IMG/VR virus record: IMGVR_UViG_3300006033_000027
Coordinates: 1 to 64,000 of that record
Strand: one strand, 5' to 3'
DNA length: 64,000 bases
Source of the DNA: a virus
Below are positions 31,619 to 39,595 of this stretch, piece after piece (position 1 is the stretch's first letter; every line of letters begins with the position of its first letter). Below the pieces are notes generated by a model. The model was not told the DNA's origin, made no database searches, and saw only the letters and a list, made by a program, of their open reading frames with translations. A program made the translations under genes and the position numbers.

Positions 31619-31962
31619 TGACCGAACACTACCCGCACCTGGAAGTCCAGGAGCTTTCTGACGAAAGTGATCTCTTCCTCGTTACCCGAACCGATGGGCG
31701 ATATGCCTCCATAGATGATTCAGAAGCGGTCCTAGCTGTTCTAGATTTTCTGTTCGAGACCGACCGAGATTACCTGGATGACTACTTCGAACTTCTGATG
31801 ACATTGCCTGTCGTCTCATATAACCATCTCTATTGGAACGATGACCCGGAGGTGGACGGGGCGGTTTTGTATCGTGACTGGGTGCGTCGAGATGAGACTT
31901 TCTACGGAACCCTGATCGGGGAAGCTCAGCCGATTTCGTTGGGGAAAGGCATTCTGCGGTGA
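31615..31962 (+). CDS. Hypothetical acidic protein, 115 aa
   Basis: ATG at 31615 or 31618, overlapping the primase stop. Acidic (LSDESDLFLVTRTDGRYAS). No domain recognised. Confidence 0.6.
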   Translation: MMTEHYPHLEVQELSDESDLFLVTRTDGRYASIDDSEAVLAVLDFLFETDRDYLDDYFELLMTLPVVSYNHLYWNDDPEVDGAVLYRDWVRRDETFYGTLIGEAQPISLGKGILR

Positions 31963-32396
31963 CTCGCATTCTCGTAACGGGTTCCCGGGACTGGGATGAC
32001 CCCGAGTTCGTGGACGACTTGATCTGCGATTACTGGAGATGGCACGAGTCCGCTCTCGTAGTGGTGCGGGGTGACTGCCCAACGGGTGCTGACGCCCACG
32101 CAGGTCAGGCAGTAATACGCCTCCAGGGTGAGGGCTTCGACGCGACCGAAGAGGTCTACAAGGCTTATTGGGAGCAGTACGGCAAACGCGCCGGGTTTCT
32201 CCGCAACAAGGAGATGGTGGACGACGGAGGGGCGGAGGTGTGCCTGGCGTTCATTCGGAATGGTTCTCGTGGTGCTACCATGACCGCGGATTTGGCCGAG
32301 AAGTCCGGGATTCCCACTGTGAGATTTGAACGGTGGTCACCACACATTCGCCCGGGCTTGAAGTACGTCCCGGGTGGGACGGTGACTTTCGAATGA
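31959..32396 (+). CDS. SLOG-domain protein (YspA/YpsA-like)
   Basis: 145 aa, GTG start. Rossmann-like start RILVTGSRDW, then VVRGDCPTGADAHAG with the Gly/Asp residues typical of YspA-type SLOG proteins, and AGFLRNKEMVDDGG. SLOG domains bind nucleotides or nucleotide-derived signals (NAD, ADP-ribose, cADPR-like). Its partner here is unknown; the NAD-related genes lie 4 kb downstream. Confidence 0.75.
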   Translation: MTRILVTGSRDWDDPEFVDDLICDYWRWHESALVVVRGDCPTGADAHAGQAVIRLQGEGFDATEEVYKAYWEQYGKRAGFLRNKEMVDDGGAEVCLAFIRNGSRGATMTADLAEKSGIPTVRFERWSPHIRPGLKYVPGGTVTFE

Positions 32397-32414
32397 CGAC
32401 TGGAGCACGATCCC

Positions 32415-32510
32415 GTGGCTAAGAAAGTCCTTGTGTTCGACATCGAGAGCTACGGTGCCGAGTTCCTATGGGACATGCCTCCCCGCCAGTTCATGCGGTT
32501 GTTCCAGTAG
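32415..32510 (+). pseudogene. Truncated 5' end of DNA polymerase gene
   Basis: From GTG 32415, 31 codons encode MAKKVLVFDIESYGAEFLW and on to LFQ, then TAG. The same peptide, slightly diverged and with other codons, starts the intact polymerase at 33063. This is the stranded original start, cut off where the HNH gene was inserted. Codon use is that of the phage core. Confidence 0.9.
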
Positions 32511-32512
32511 TG

Positions 32513-32521
32513 TGGTAGGGT
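32513..32521 (+). promoter_or_regulatory. Extended -10, leaderless start of HNH gene
   Basis: TGG-TAGGGT ends 6 nt before the ATG at 32528. The nuclease gene therefore seems to carry its own leaderless promoter at the insertion junction. Confidence 0.5.
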
Positions 32522-32527
32522 GCTTGG

Positions 32528-33070
32528 ATGAACTACAAACGTCAGCCCCGGGCAGGAATGTGCGTACATGCAGACTGTTCTAATGGGCAGTACGCTCGGG
32601 GTCGTTGCAAATACCACTACAACTTAGATAGAGAACACGGTCTTTTTGGACACCCGACGTGCCCTGAAGATGGATGCGACCGTGCTGCGACAGTATCGGG
32701 GCGATGCCGACTTCATCACGAGAGATTCATAGGCGGTCGAGAAATGGGGGCACCCTTGCGGAAAACGGATTCCGACGGCTGGGGGTCTTGGTACGTTGAA
32801 AAGTCCTCGGGGTATGTTCAGCGAGCACGCAGGGGGGTGGGTCGGAAATCCCACGAGAGGCAATATCAGCACCGTGTCGTTATGGCGGAACATATTGGTC
32901 GCCCCCTGACAAGAGAAGAAACTGTTCACCATGTCAATGGGGATCGCTCGGATAACAGATTGGAGAACTTGGAGTTGTGGAGTAGTTCACAACCAGCGGG
33001 ACAGCGGGTTGCGGACAAAGTAGCTTGGGCTCGGGAGATTCTATCTCGTTACGGAGAGTCAGATGTCTAA
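32528..33070 (+). CDS. HNH homing endonuclease with two zinc fingers
   Basis: 180 aa. Two C-x4-C ... C-x2-H fingers (MCVHADC ... RCKYH and TCPEDGC ... RCRLH) precede an HNH_3 core HRVVMAEHIGRPLTREETVHHVNGDRSDNRLENLE. Same finger module as the 8649 and 15978 genes. Clearly more AT-rich than the polymerase body. It separates the stranded polymerase start from the functional polymerase gene, whose start it overlaps by 8 nt. Confidence 0.9.
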   Translation: MNYKRQPRAGMCVHADCSNGQYARGRCKYHYNLDREHGLFGHPTCPEDGCDRAATVSGRCRLHHERFIGGREMGAPLRKTDSDGWGSWYVEKSSGYVQRARRGVGRKSHERQYQHRVVMAEHIGRPLTREETVHHVNGDRSDNRLENLELWSSSQPAGQRVADKVAWAREILSRYGESDV

Positions 33071-34943
33071 AAAGAAGGTTCTAGTTTTTGACCTGGAAAC
33101 CTACGGAGCAGAGTTTATTTGGGATATGCCCTCCAGGTCCTTTGTTCGCCTCATGCAGTACGCCTGGGGCTCCGATGGCGAGGTCCATCTGACCACGGAC
33201 TACGACGAGGCTATGGATCTGCTGCTCCAGGCCGACCGCTGGATTGGACATAACATTATTAGTTACGACCTTCCGGCTATGTTCGGCAAGGAGTCCACGG
33301 TGCCGCTGGAGGCTGCCCAGGCGGGCAAGGTCTTCGACACGATGGTTCATGCCAGTCTGGTGTACCCGCCGCCGTCCGTCTTCACGACTCGGGAGGGGCA
33401 CACCCACTATGACGGGTCGAGCCCGGGCAAGGCAAAGAAGTGGCTGGCTCTGGATAACCTGTGCTTCCAGTTGGGACTCTCCGGTAAGGTGGCTGATCTG
33501 AAGAAGCTCGCTGCTCAGTACAGGGTAGACCGGGATGACCCGGAGCAGATGGAAGAACTTCTCAACATCTACGATGCCTGGTCGGAAGACGAACTCCCCC
33601 CGTGGGCCTTCGACCCGTATGGGCGCATCCCCCTGGGAGACCCGGACTTCCTGGAGTACGCCGAACAGGATGTGGTTGCTGAGCAGGAACTCACTGTCGA
33701 ACTGACGAAGCAAACCCCCCTGACTGACTACCACTGGCGGGAACAACTGGTCGTCTCAATCAACGCACAGATCACTCGCAACGGATTCACCGTGGACACC
33801 GCAGCGGCTCAGGAGCGAGTAGAAGAACTTGCTATCCGGCGCCAAGAGATCATGGACGAGATCGGGCAGAAGTATGAACTGCCCACGGAGGGGAAGAGCC
33901 CCTGGGCGACCAACGCGGGCAAGGAAGTCATCTTTGCGGTCCTCGCAGAGCACGGCATCACACCGGAGAACACCCCCTCGTGGCCCAAGACCGACACCAA
34001 CAATCCCTCCCTGGGTGGGGAAGCTCTTATCCAGATCACCGAGGGTACCGGCGCCGCGGAGTTCGCTCAGGCTCTCGCGGAGTTGAAGGGCCAGCGATCC
34101 CTCGCTCAACTCGCCCTGGACTCCACGCACAGTGACGGTAAGGCTCACCCGGACATCACCACCTTCCAGCGATCCGGTCGCACCAGTGTCACCAAGCCGG
34201 GCCTCACCGTCTGGACAGACAAGGGTGATAACCGGGTGGAGAAGCGGTACTTCGTGGCCTCCCCGGGGCGGAAGATCGTGGAGTTCGACTACAGCCAGGC
34301 GGACGCCCGGGTGGTCGCGGCATACTCAGGTGATTGGGAGTTCGCCAAGCGGTTCGAACCCGGTGCCGACGCCCATGACATCTCCGGTCGAGTCTTCTTC
34401 GGAGATAAGTACGACCGAGAAGAGCACCGGCAGATCGCCAAGGCAGCCAACCATGCTCTCGGATACCGGGTCGGAAAGAAGAAGCTCGCCACGGTGATCG
34501 GAACCACGGAAGAAGTCGCTGGCAAGTTCATTCGTGCTTACCAGAACGAGTATCCGCACGTTTACTCCTGGCAGGAGGATGCCACCCGGCGCGGGGAGAG
34601 CGGATGGATCACGAACGACTGGGGCCGCAAGATGCGAGTGGACAAGGACCGCTCGTTTACGCAGTCCTCGGCGCTGCTGGGTCAGTCCGGCACCCGGGAG
34701 ATCATGTACGACGGGATGATCCGGATGCTGAACCAAGCTCCACGCCTTTTGACCTGGATCGTCGCCCCGGTGCATGACGCCCTCGTGTTCGACATTCCCG
34801 AGGACGAATTGGAGTGGACTCTCCTGACTATTCAAGAGTGCATGGAGCAGATGTTCAAGCCCAAGGACGCCCGGGGTCAGGAGATCTTCTTCTCCGTGGA
34901 CCACGGCCACCCGGCAGATAACTGGGAGGAAGCCGGACACTAA
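33063..34943 (+). CDS. polA: Family A DNA polymerase with 3'-5' exonuclease
   Basis: 626 aa. Exonuclease motif DLETYG at the N-terminus (D and E ligands), WIGHNIISYDLP as Exo II. Polymerase motif A VEFDYSQADARV near residues 405-417, motif B RQIAKAANHALGYRVG near 457-472 and motif C APVHDALVF near 567-575. Replicates the phage genome. The first 30 or so codons are AT-rich and recoded compared with the stranded copy at 32415, and appear to have come in with the HNH gene. Confidence 0.95.
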   Translation: MSKKKVLVFDLETYGAEFIWDMPSRSFVRLMQYAWGSDGEVHLTTDYDEAMDLLLQADRWIGHNIISYDLPAMFGKESTVPLEAAQAGKVFDTMVHASLVYPPPSVFTTREGHTHYDGSSPGKAKKWLALDNLCFQLGLSGKVADLKKLAAQYRVDRDDPEQMEELLNIYDAWSEDELPPWAFDPYGRIPLGDPDFLEYAEQDVVAEQELTVELTKQTPLTDYHWREQLVVSINAQITRNGFTVDTAAAQERVEELAIRRQEIMDEIGQKYELPTEGKSPWATNAGKEVIFAVLAEHGITPENTPSWPKTDTNNPSLGGEALIQITEGTGAAEFAQALAELKGQRSLAQLALDSTHSDGKAHPDITTFQRSGRTSVTKPGLTVWTDKGDNRVEKRYFVASPGRKIVEFDYSQADARVVAAYSGDWEFAKRFEPGADAHDISGRVFFGDKYDREEHRQIAKAANHALGYRVGKKKLATVIGTTEEVAGKFIRAYQNEYPHVYSWQEDATRRGESGWITNDWGRKMRVDKDRSFTQSSALLGQSGTREIMYDGMIRMLNQAPRLLTWIVAPVHDALVFDIPEDELEWTLLTIQECMEQMFKPKDARGQEIFFSVDHGHPADNWEEAGH

Positions 34944-34946
34944 GCC

Positions 34947-34975
34947 TTGACGTGAGGCTGTGGGATGGTTAGACT
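34947..34975 (+). promoter_or_regulatory. Promoter for the proteasome-like / NAD gene block
   Basis: TTGACG, 17 nt, TAGACT, immediately after the polymerase stop. Expected start near 34982, giving a short leader with GAAAGGGG before the next ATG. Confidence 0.72.
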
Positions 34976-35010
34976 GTCCCGGTACAACGAGAGAAAGGGG
35001 TTACACAGGA

Positions 35011-35193
35011 ATGCTTTGGGTTGCAATAATTCTCACCCTGCTGGTTCTGTTCATCGGAGCGGTTTGGGTGGCAATTTCTTGGGAGTTGGACTGGCTTCTG
35101 GGGATACTGGGCTGGTTCTTGGGGTTGACTGCCTCAGCAGCGGCCATCACGGGTGTCGTTGTGGTCTGGATGGCAGCAGTGGGGGCTCTCTGA
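35011..35193 (+). CDS. Small membrane protein, 60 aa
   Basis: ATG at 35011. Two hydrophobic stretches (LWVAIILTLLVLFIGAVWV and a second one) nearly fill the sequence. First gene after the 34947 promoter; stop overlaps the next ATG by one base. Confidence 0.65.
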   Translation: MLWVAIILTLLVLFIGAVWVAISWELDWLLGILGWFLGLTASAAAITGVVVVWMAAVGAL

Positions 35194-35720
35194 TGACCAC
35201 GATTGCGATGGTAGAGCACCCCGACAAGGTAGAGATCGCCTGGGACAGCTTCATCACTTACCATACGGTAGAGGAACTGAACCAGGAATCCCACAGCAAG
35301 GTCTTCGAGAACTCCACCGTGGTGTTCGGAGTCTGTGGTCTTCTTCGGGTGCTCCAGGTGTTCGAATTTATGAGCATCCCCAAGCGCAAGAAGAACACAG
35401 ACGGGCGGACCTACCTGGCGAAGAAGCTTGTCCCCGCGATGAAGTCCGCCTTGAAAGAAGCCTACGATCACGAGAAGTCCATCGACAGCACTTGGGAAGC
35501 CCTGGTCATCGTTGATGGAAGTGTCTACAACGTCGCCAGTGACTTTTCCTGGCTCCGGATGGAGAGCGATTTCTACGCCATCGGGTCTGGTCAGCGCATT
35601 GCCCGGGGGTACTACGAGGGCACCAAGGACCTGAAGGGTTCCCTGGAAGCCGCTGCGAAGTGGGACCCCCACACAGGCGGAACCATCCACTACCTCGAAG
35701 CCGAGAAGGCCGTCGCATGA
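35193..35720 (+). CDS. HslV/proteasome-like Ntn hydrolase
   Basis: 175 aa. After removal of Met the protein begins TTIAMV, as mature HslV and proteasome beta subunits do (catalytic Thr1). WDS supplies the Asp of position 17 and SHSKVF the Lys of position 33; later YAIGSGQRIARG matches the conserved GSG turn. Length is right for HslV. No HslU/ATPase partner is visible nearby, and there is no propeptide. It may be a peptidase acting alone or with host unfoldases. Confidence 0.78.
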   Translation: MTTIAMVEHPDKVEIAWDSFITYHTVEELNQESHSKVFENSTVVFGVCGLLRVLQVFEFMSIPKRKKNTDGRTYLAKKLVPAMKSALKEAYDHEKSIDSTWEALVIVDGSVYNVASDFSWLRMESDFYAIGSGQRIARGYYEGTKDLKGSLEAAAKWDPHTGGTIHYLEAEKAVA

Positions 35721-36580
35721 GCGTCAAATTCGAGACCCGCATCGGCCCAGGCTTCTGGACCCACCCCACCTTCGAGGGAATGCACTTCCCTGCGGGGGAG
35801 GCGCACGTCAAGGTCATCAACGAGAATGACCACAAGGGCGAACTGACCGAGGTAGCCACACTAAAAGGGGCGGATGGCAACGACCTGATGCTTCTTGCTG
35901 CTTGGGCCGATGCAGTTTGGGCTCGCGGTGGTCGCTCCGTGCTCATCGCTCCGTACCTGCCCGGTGCCCGGCAGGATAAAGACCTGGACTCGACTGCTTA
36001 CCGAGACTTTTTTGACGGGTTGACGCTGGAGCAGATCATCGTCTTCGACCCGCACTCACAGGCCGCAGTGAACTACTACTGGAATCCCAAATTGACGGTG
36101 CTACACAGCGCACCTATCGTCCGTAAGATCGTGGGCCGGGTGGACAGCGACGAGAAGGCTCCGAACTACCACGGTCTGATCTGTCCCGACGAGGGTGCCA
36201 TCGAGCGTACCAAGAGGATCGCCTCCGCTGTTCACCTGCCGATCTACTACGCCCGCAAGAAGCGGAACCCCGACACGGGCAAGCTCTCAGGCTTCGAGTG
36301 CGACCCGCTGCCCGACACCGGAAAGTTTCTCGTGGTCGATGACATCTGTGATGGCGGTGGCACCTTCCGCGGACTTGCTGAGGTCACCGGCCTGCCGAAG
36401 GAGCGCCTGGGTCTGTATGTCAGCCACGGGGTCTTCAGCGGATTGGCCCCCAACCTGTTCGATGATTTCGGACACATCTACACGACCAATTCCTATCCCG
36501 CTCAGTGGAACTTGAATCCTCCAGCCAACCTTTTCACCGAATTCGACATCGACCCACTACTGAAGGAGGCCATTCAATGA
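35717..36580 (+). CDS. PRPP-synthetase-like enzyme (possible ADPR-PP synthetase)
   Basis: 287 aa. Prs features: PYLPGARQDK at 79-88 (ATP site), FDPHS at 110-114 and the ribose-5-phosphate/PRPP loop VVDDICDGGGTF at about 206-217. Prs transfers pyrophosphate from ATP to ribose-5-phosphate. Because the next gene is NAMPT-like and there is no NMN adenylyltransferase beside them, it could instead be the NARP1 enzyme Adps, which pyrophosphorylates ADP-ribose. Sequence reading alone cannot separate the two. Confidence 0.88.
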   Translation: MSVKFETRIGPGFWTHPTFEGMHFPAGEAHVKVINENDHKGELTEVATLKGADGNDLMLLAAWADAVWARGGRSVLIAPYLPGARQDKDLDSTAYRDFFDGLTLEQIIVFDPHSQAAVNYYWNPKLTVLHSAPIVRKIVGRVDSDEKAPNYHGLICPDEGAIERTKRIASAVHLPIYYARKKRNPDTGKLSGFECDPLPDTGKFLVVDDICDGGGTFRGLAEVTGLPKERLGLYVSHGVFSGLAPNLFDDFGHIYTTNSYPAQWNLNPPANLFTEFDIDPLLKEAIQ

Positions 36581-38112
36581 TTGCACCCACCGTCACCGCT
36601 CCACTGTTCGAGACCGACGCTTATAAACTCGGCCACAAGGACCAGTACCCCGAGGGGACTGAGTACGTCTACTCCAACTTCACCAACCGCGGTTCCCGGC
36701 TGCCGGAGGTGACCAGCGTGGTCCACTTCGGGCTCCAGGCGTTCATCGAACGATACTGTATGGAAGCCTTCGAGCCGTTCTTCGAAGCTGACGAGGACTT
36801 CGTGGCTCAGGAGTACGAGGACGTAGTGACCTCCATCCTCGGACCCAACAACATCGGCTCCGACCACATCCGGGCTCTGCATCGCAAGGGCTACCTGCCG
36901 TTGAAGTTCTGTGCCGTGCCCGAGGGCACGCTGGTGCCGCTGCGAGTTCCGTCATTCACCGTGGAGAATACCGATCCCGAGTTCTTCTGGCTGACCAACT
37001 ACATCGAGACCGTGCTGTCGGCCTCCGTGTGGCACCCCAGCACCACGGCGACCATCGCTCACGAGTATCGGCTTCTGCTAGATGCCTGGGCGGAGAAGAC
37101 GGGCGGAGATCCGCTGTTCGTACCCTGGCAGGGCCACGACTTCTCATATCGGGGGCTCCCGGGGACCGACGCGGCAGCCGCCTCCGGCGCCGGGCACCTG
37201 CTGTCGTTCAACGGCAGTGACTCCCTGGCTTCTTTGGCGTGGATCGACGGCTATTACGGATCATGGCGTGGTGACCCGATCCTCGGTAGCGTTCCAGCCA
37301 CGGAGCACTCCGTCATGTGCGCGGGTGGTATGGACGACGAGCTTGGCACCTACGAGCGTCTGCTGAACACCTACCCCAGCGGCATCGTCTCCATCGTGAG
37401 CGACACCTGGGACCTCTGGCGCGTGCTCACAGAGCACCTGCCCACGCTGAAGGACAAGATCCTCGCCCGCGACGGCAAGGTGGTCATCCGCCCCGACTCC
37501 GGCAACCCCGTGGACATCTTGACTGGGACTGTCTCCTTCGAGGGTAGCGGGCACGGTGAAGAATGGTACGCGGGTTGGTCCAAGAACGAGGGCGCAACCT
37601 CTGCCGAAATCGGCGTCGTGGAACTGCTCTGGAACACCTTCGGCGGCACGGTGAACGAGAAGGGCTACAAGGTTCTGGACTCGCACATCGGCACCATCTA
37701 CGGCGACTCGATCACCCTGGAGCGCGCCGACGAGATCTGCCGCCGCCTGGAGGCCAAGGGCTTCGCGTCCACCAACGTGGTCTTCGGCATCGGCTCGTAC
37801 ACCTACCAGTACGTCACCCGAGACACCTTCGGCTCCGCGATCAAGGCCACCTGGGTCCAGATCAACGGCGAGGGCAAGGCCATCCAGAAGTCTCCGGTCA
37901 CTGACTCGGGCCTGAAGAAGTCCGCCACGGGGCGGCTGGCTGTGATCGAGAAGGACGGTGTGCTCACACTGGTGGAGAATGCGACTCCGTATGACGAACT
38001 GGAGAGTGAACTCCGCACCACCTGGGTGGATGGACACTTCACGATTCATCAGAGCTTCGACAGCGTGCGCGATGTCCTGGCGGATTCCGGCGTGAAGCTG
38101 GTGCTGCCGTGA
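36577..38112 (+). CDS. NAMPT-like phosphoribosyltransferase (possible Namat)
   Basis: 511 aa from the ATG at 36577 (GAAGGAGG upstream; overlaps the Prs-like stop). NAMPT motifs are clear: GTDAAAASGAGH ... FNGSDS, VPATEHSVM with the conserved active-site His (H244) and VIRPDSGNP at 304-311. NAMPT makes NMN from nicotinamide and PRPP; the phage NARP1 relative Namat joins nicotinamide directly to ADPR-PP to give NAD+. Paired with the Prs-like gene, it would rebuild NAD+ from the products of NADases. Confidence 0.93.
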   Translation: MIAPTVTAPLFETDAYKLGHKDQYPEGTEYVYSNFTNRGSRLPEVTSVVHFGLQAFIERYCMEAFEPFFEADEDFVAQEYEDVVTSILGPNNIGSDHIRALHRKGYLPLKFCAVPEGTLVPLRVPSFTVENTDPEFFWLTNYIETVLSASVWHPSTTATIAHEYRLLLDAWAEKTGGDPLFVPWQGHDFSYRGLPGTDAAAASGAGHLLSFNGSDSLASLAWIDGYYGSWRGDPILGSVPATEHSVMCAGGMDDELGTYERLLNTYPSGIVSIVSDTWDLWRVLTEHLPTLKDKILARDGKVVIRPDSGNPVDILTGTVSFEGSGHGEEWYAGWSKNEGATSAEIGVVELLWNTFGGTVNEKGYKVLDSHIGTIYGDSITLERADEICRRLEAKGFASTNVVFGIGSYTYQYVTRDTFGSAIKATWVQINGEGKAIQKSPVTDSGLKKSATGRLAVIEKDGVLTLVENATPYDELESELRTTWVDGHFTIHQSFDSVRDVLADSGVKLVLP

Positions 38113-38372
38113 GCGCCATCGCTCTCATCCGGACGGAGACCGGAAGCGTCTACTGGTTCGATCCCACGGAGATGACCCTGACCCGAGTGGTTGTCGGCGC
38201 CAAAGCGAATGATCTTCGCCGAGATGGGGAAGCTCTGAAGGTTCGTGGTGTCAGTGAACTCCGGGTCGGGAAGTCCGCGGTGTTCACCCTGGAGCCTTTG
38301 GGCGAGGGGGATGTCACAGTGAGAACCACAAGCCCCGTTGTCTCTATCGTGAAGGTGGTGATCGGATCGTGA
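38109..38372 (+). CDS. Hypothetical beta-rich protein, 87 aa
   Basis: GTG start overlapping the NAMPT stop by 4 nt. Begins MSAIALIRTETGSVYWFD. Same general type as the 18668 gene (short beta-rich). Unknown. Confidence 0.6.
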   Translation: MSAIALIRTETGSVYWFDPTEMTLTRVVVGAKANDLRRDGEALKVRGVSELRVGKSAVFTLEPLGEGDVTVRTTSPVVSIVKVVIGS

Positions 38373-38962
38373 GCGAGCTATTCGGTCTGGGTGGACTCGC
38401 CCGGGCAGGCAAGGACACGGTGGCGGATTACCTCGTGTCCGGGTACGGCTTTGTCAAGATCGGCATGAGTGACCCGCTGTGGGACGTGCTCCTGACTCTT
38501 GACCCCGTGGTGGAGTTCGTCTATACCGGGCTCGAACACGTCACCCCCGAACGCAGAGTCTCGGACATCTTGGATATGCTGAACGACGACCGCACGGAAG
38601 CTAAGTCTCAGTTCCCCGAGATCCGCAGGCTGCTCCAGGTTCTCGGAACGGAGGTGGGCCGAGCTATTGACGAAGATCTCTGGGTGAACTTGATGCTCGA
38701 CAAGGTGACGGAGACCATGAACCGAGGCTCTAGTGTCGTGGTCACCGGGATTCGGTTTCCCAACGAACTGGAGGCTATCGGGGCGGCGGGAGGATGGACT
38801 GTCTGGGTAGAGCGGGCTGCGGAAGGAGTCGGCGCCGGTAACCATGCCAGTGAAACCTCCGTCGAGGACGCAGATTTCGAAATCCTCATCGAGAACAACG
38901 GAACACTCGGGGCTCTCTACCATCAGGTAGACCGTTTCCTGGGGGAGGCGAGTATCCGATGA
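38369..38962 (+). CDS. Deoxynucleoside monophosphate kinase
   Basis: 197 aa. P-loop at the N-terminus (GLARAGKDTVADYL), VVVTGIRFPNE and a C-terminal ENNGTLGALYHQVD helix, the pattern of phage dNMP kinases (T4 gp1-like). It phosphorylates dNMPs for DNA synthesis. GTG start. Confidence 0.85.
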   Translation: MSELFGLGGLARAGKDTVADYLVSGYGFVKIGMSDPLWDVLLTLDPVVEFVYTGLEHVTPERRVSDILDMLNDDRTEAKSQFPEIRRLLQVLGTEVGRAIDEDLWVNLMLDKVTETMNRGSSVVVTGIRFPNELEAIGAAGGWTVWVERAAEGVGAGNHASETSVEDADFEILIENNGTLGALYHQVDRFLGEASIR

Positions 38963-39057
38963 CCGCTCCAAAGGGTCTGTTCATGCAGACGTTCACCGGG
39001 CCGGGGACTCGGAGCCTGATGAGCTTGAAGACTGTGATGTCTGCGGCTCGGTTGTGA
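38959..39057 (+). CDS. Possible small gene, 32 aa
   Basis: The ATG overlaps the kinase stop. Another frame of the same DNA (SEPDELEDCDVCGS) has better-looking composition and a CxxC but no start codon, so this stretch could also be the remnant of a zinc-binding gene. Confidence 0.3.
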   Translation: MTAPKGLFMQTFTGPGTRSLMSLKTVMSAARL

Positions 39058-39064
39058 GGATGCT

Positions 39065-39595
39065 GTGAACGACATCGTCCTGAAGACGATCCACGGCAGC
39101 CACCTGTATGGCACTGCGAACGAAAACAGCGACCGGGACAACTACATTGTCTACCGATCTCGGATGAAGCCCGTGCAGACCATCTCCAGCGACGGGCAAG
39201 ACCGCTTGGAGATCGGCTGGCCCAACTTCGTAGAACAGTGCAACCGCGGTGTACCGCAGGCATTGGAGGCCATGTTCTCCCCGAAGGCGACCATTGACGC
39301 CTACCCGGAGTTCCGGGCTCACTACTTCGCGGGCGGCGCCGACGTGTTCGACCTCTTTCAGCGAAAGATCAAGTCGTTCTTCCTAGATGAGCGTGATCCG
39401 GTCAGGTACAAGAAGCATTCGATCCGCCTCGCCCTGGAGTTGCGAGATCTGCGCTCTTGGGGTAGATTCAATCCTGTGCTGACCCCGGAACGACTGACCA
39501 CGATCAACTACATCATGCACACCCCGGGCCTGACCCTGGAAGGTGTCTACGACCTGGCAACCCCCAGCATGTTCGAGAAGGAGCAAACGGACTGA
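39065..39595 (+). CDS. RlaP-like nucleotidyltransferase
   Basis: 176 aa, GTG start. The N-terminus has GSHLYGTANENSDRD, the DNA polymerase beta-type motif GS...G...SDxD (D23, D25) as in RlaP (COG3541), a family found beside RNA ligases. Likely adds or removes nucleotides at RNA ends, although the substrate is not known. It is shorter than typical RlaP proteins (about 250 aa or more). Confidence 0.72.
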   Translation: MNDIVLKTIHGSHLYGTANENSDRDNYIVYRSRMKPVQTISSDGQDRLEIGWPNFVEQCNRGVPQALEAMFSPKATIDAYPEFRAHYFAGGADVFDLFQRKIKSFFLDERDPVRYKKHSIRLALELRDLRSWGRFNPVLTPERLTTINYIMHTPGLTLEGVYDLATPSMFEKEQTD

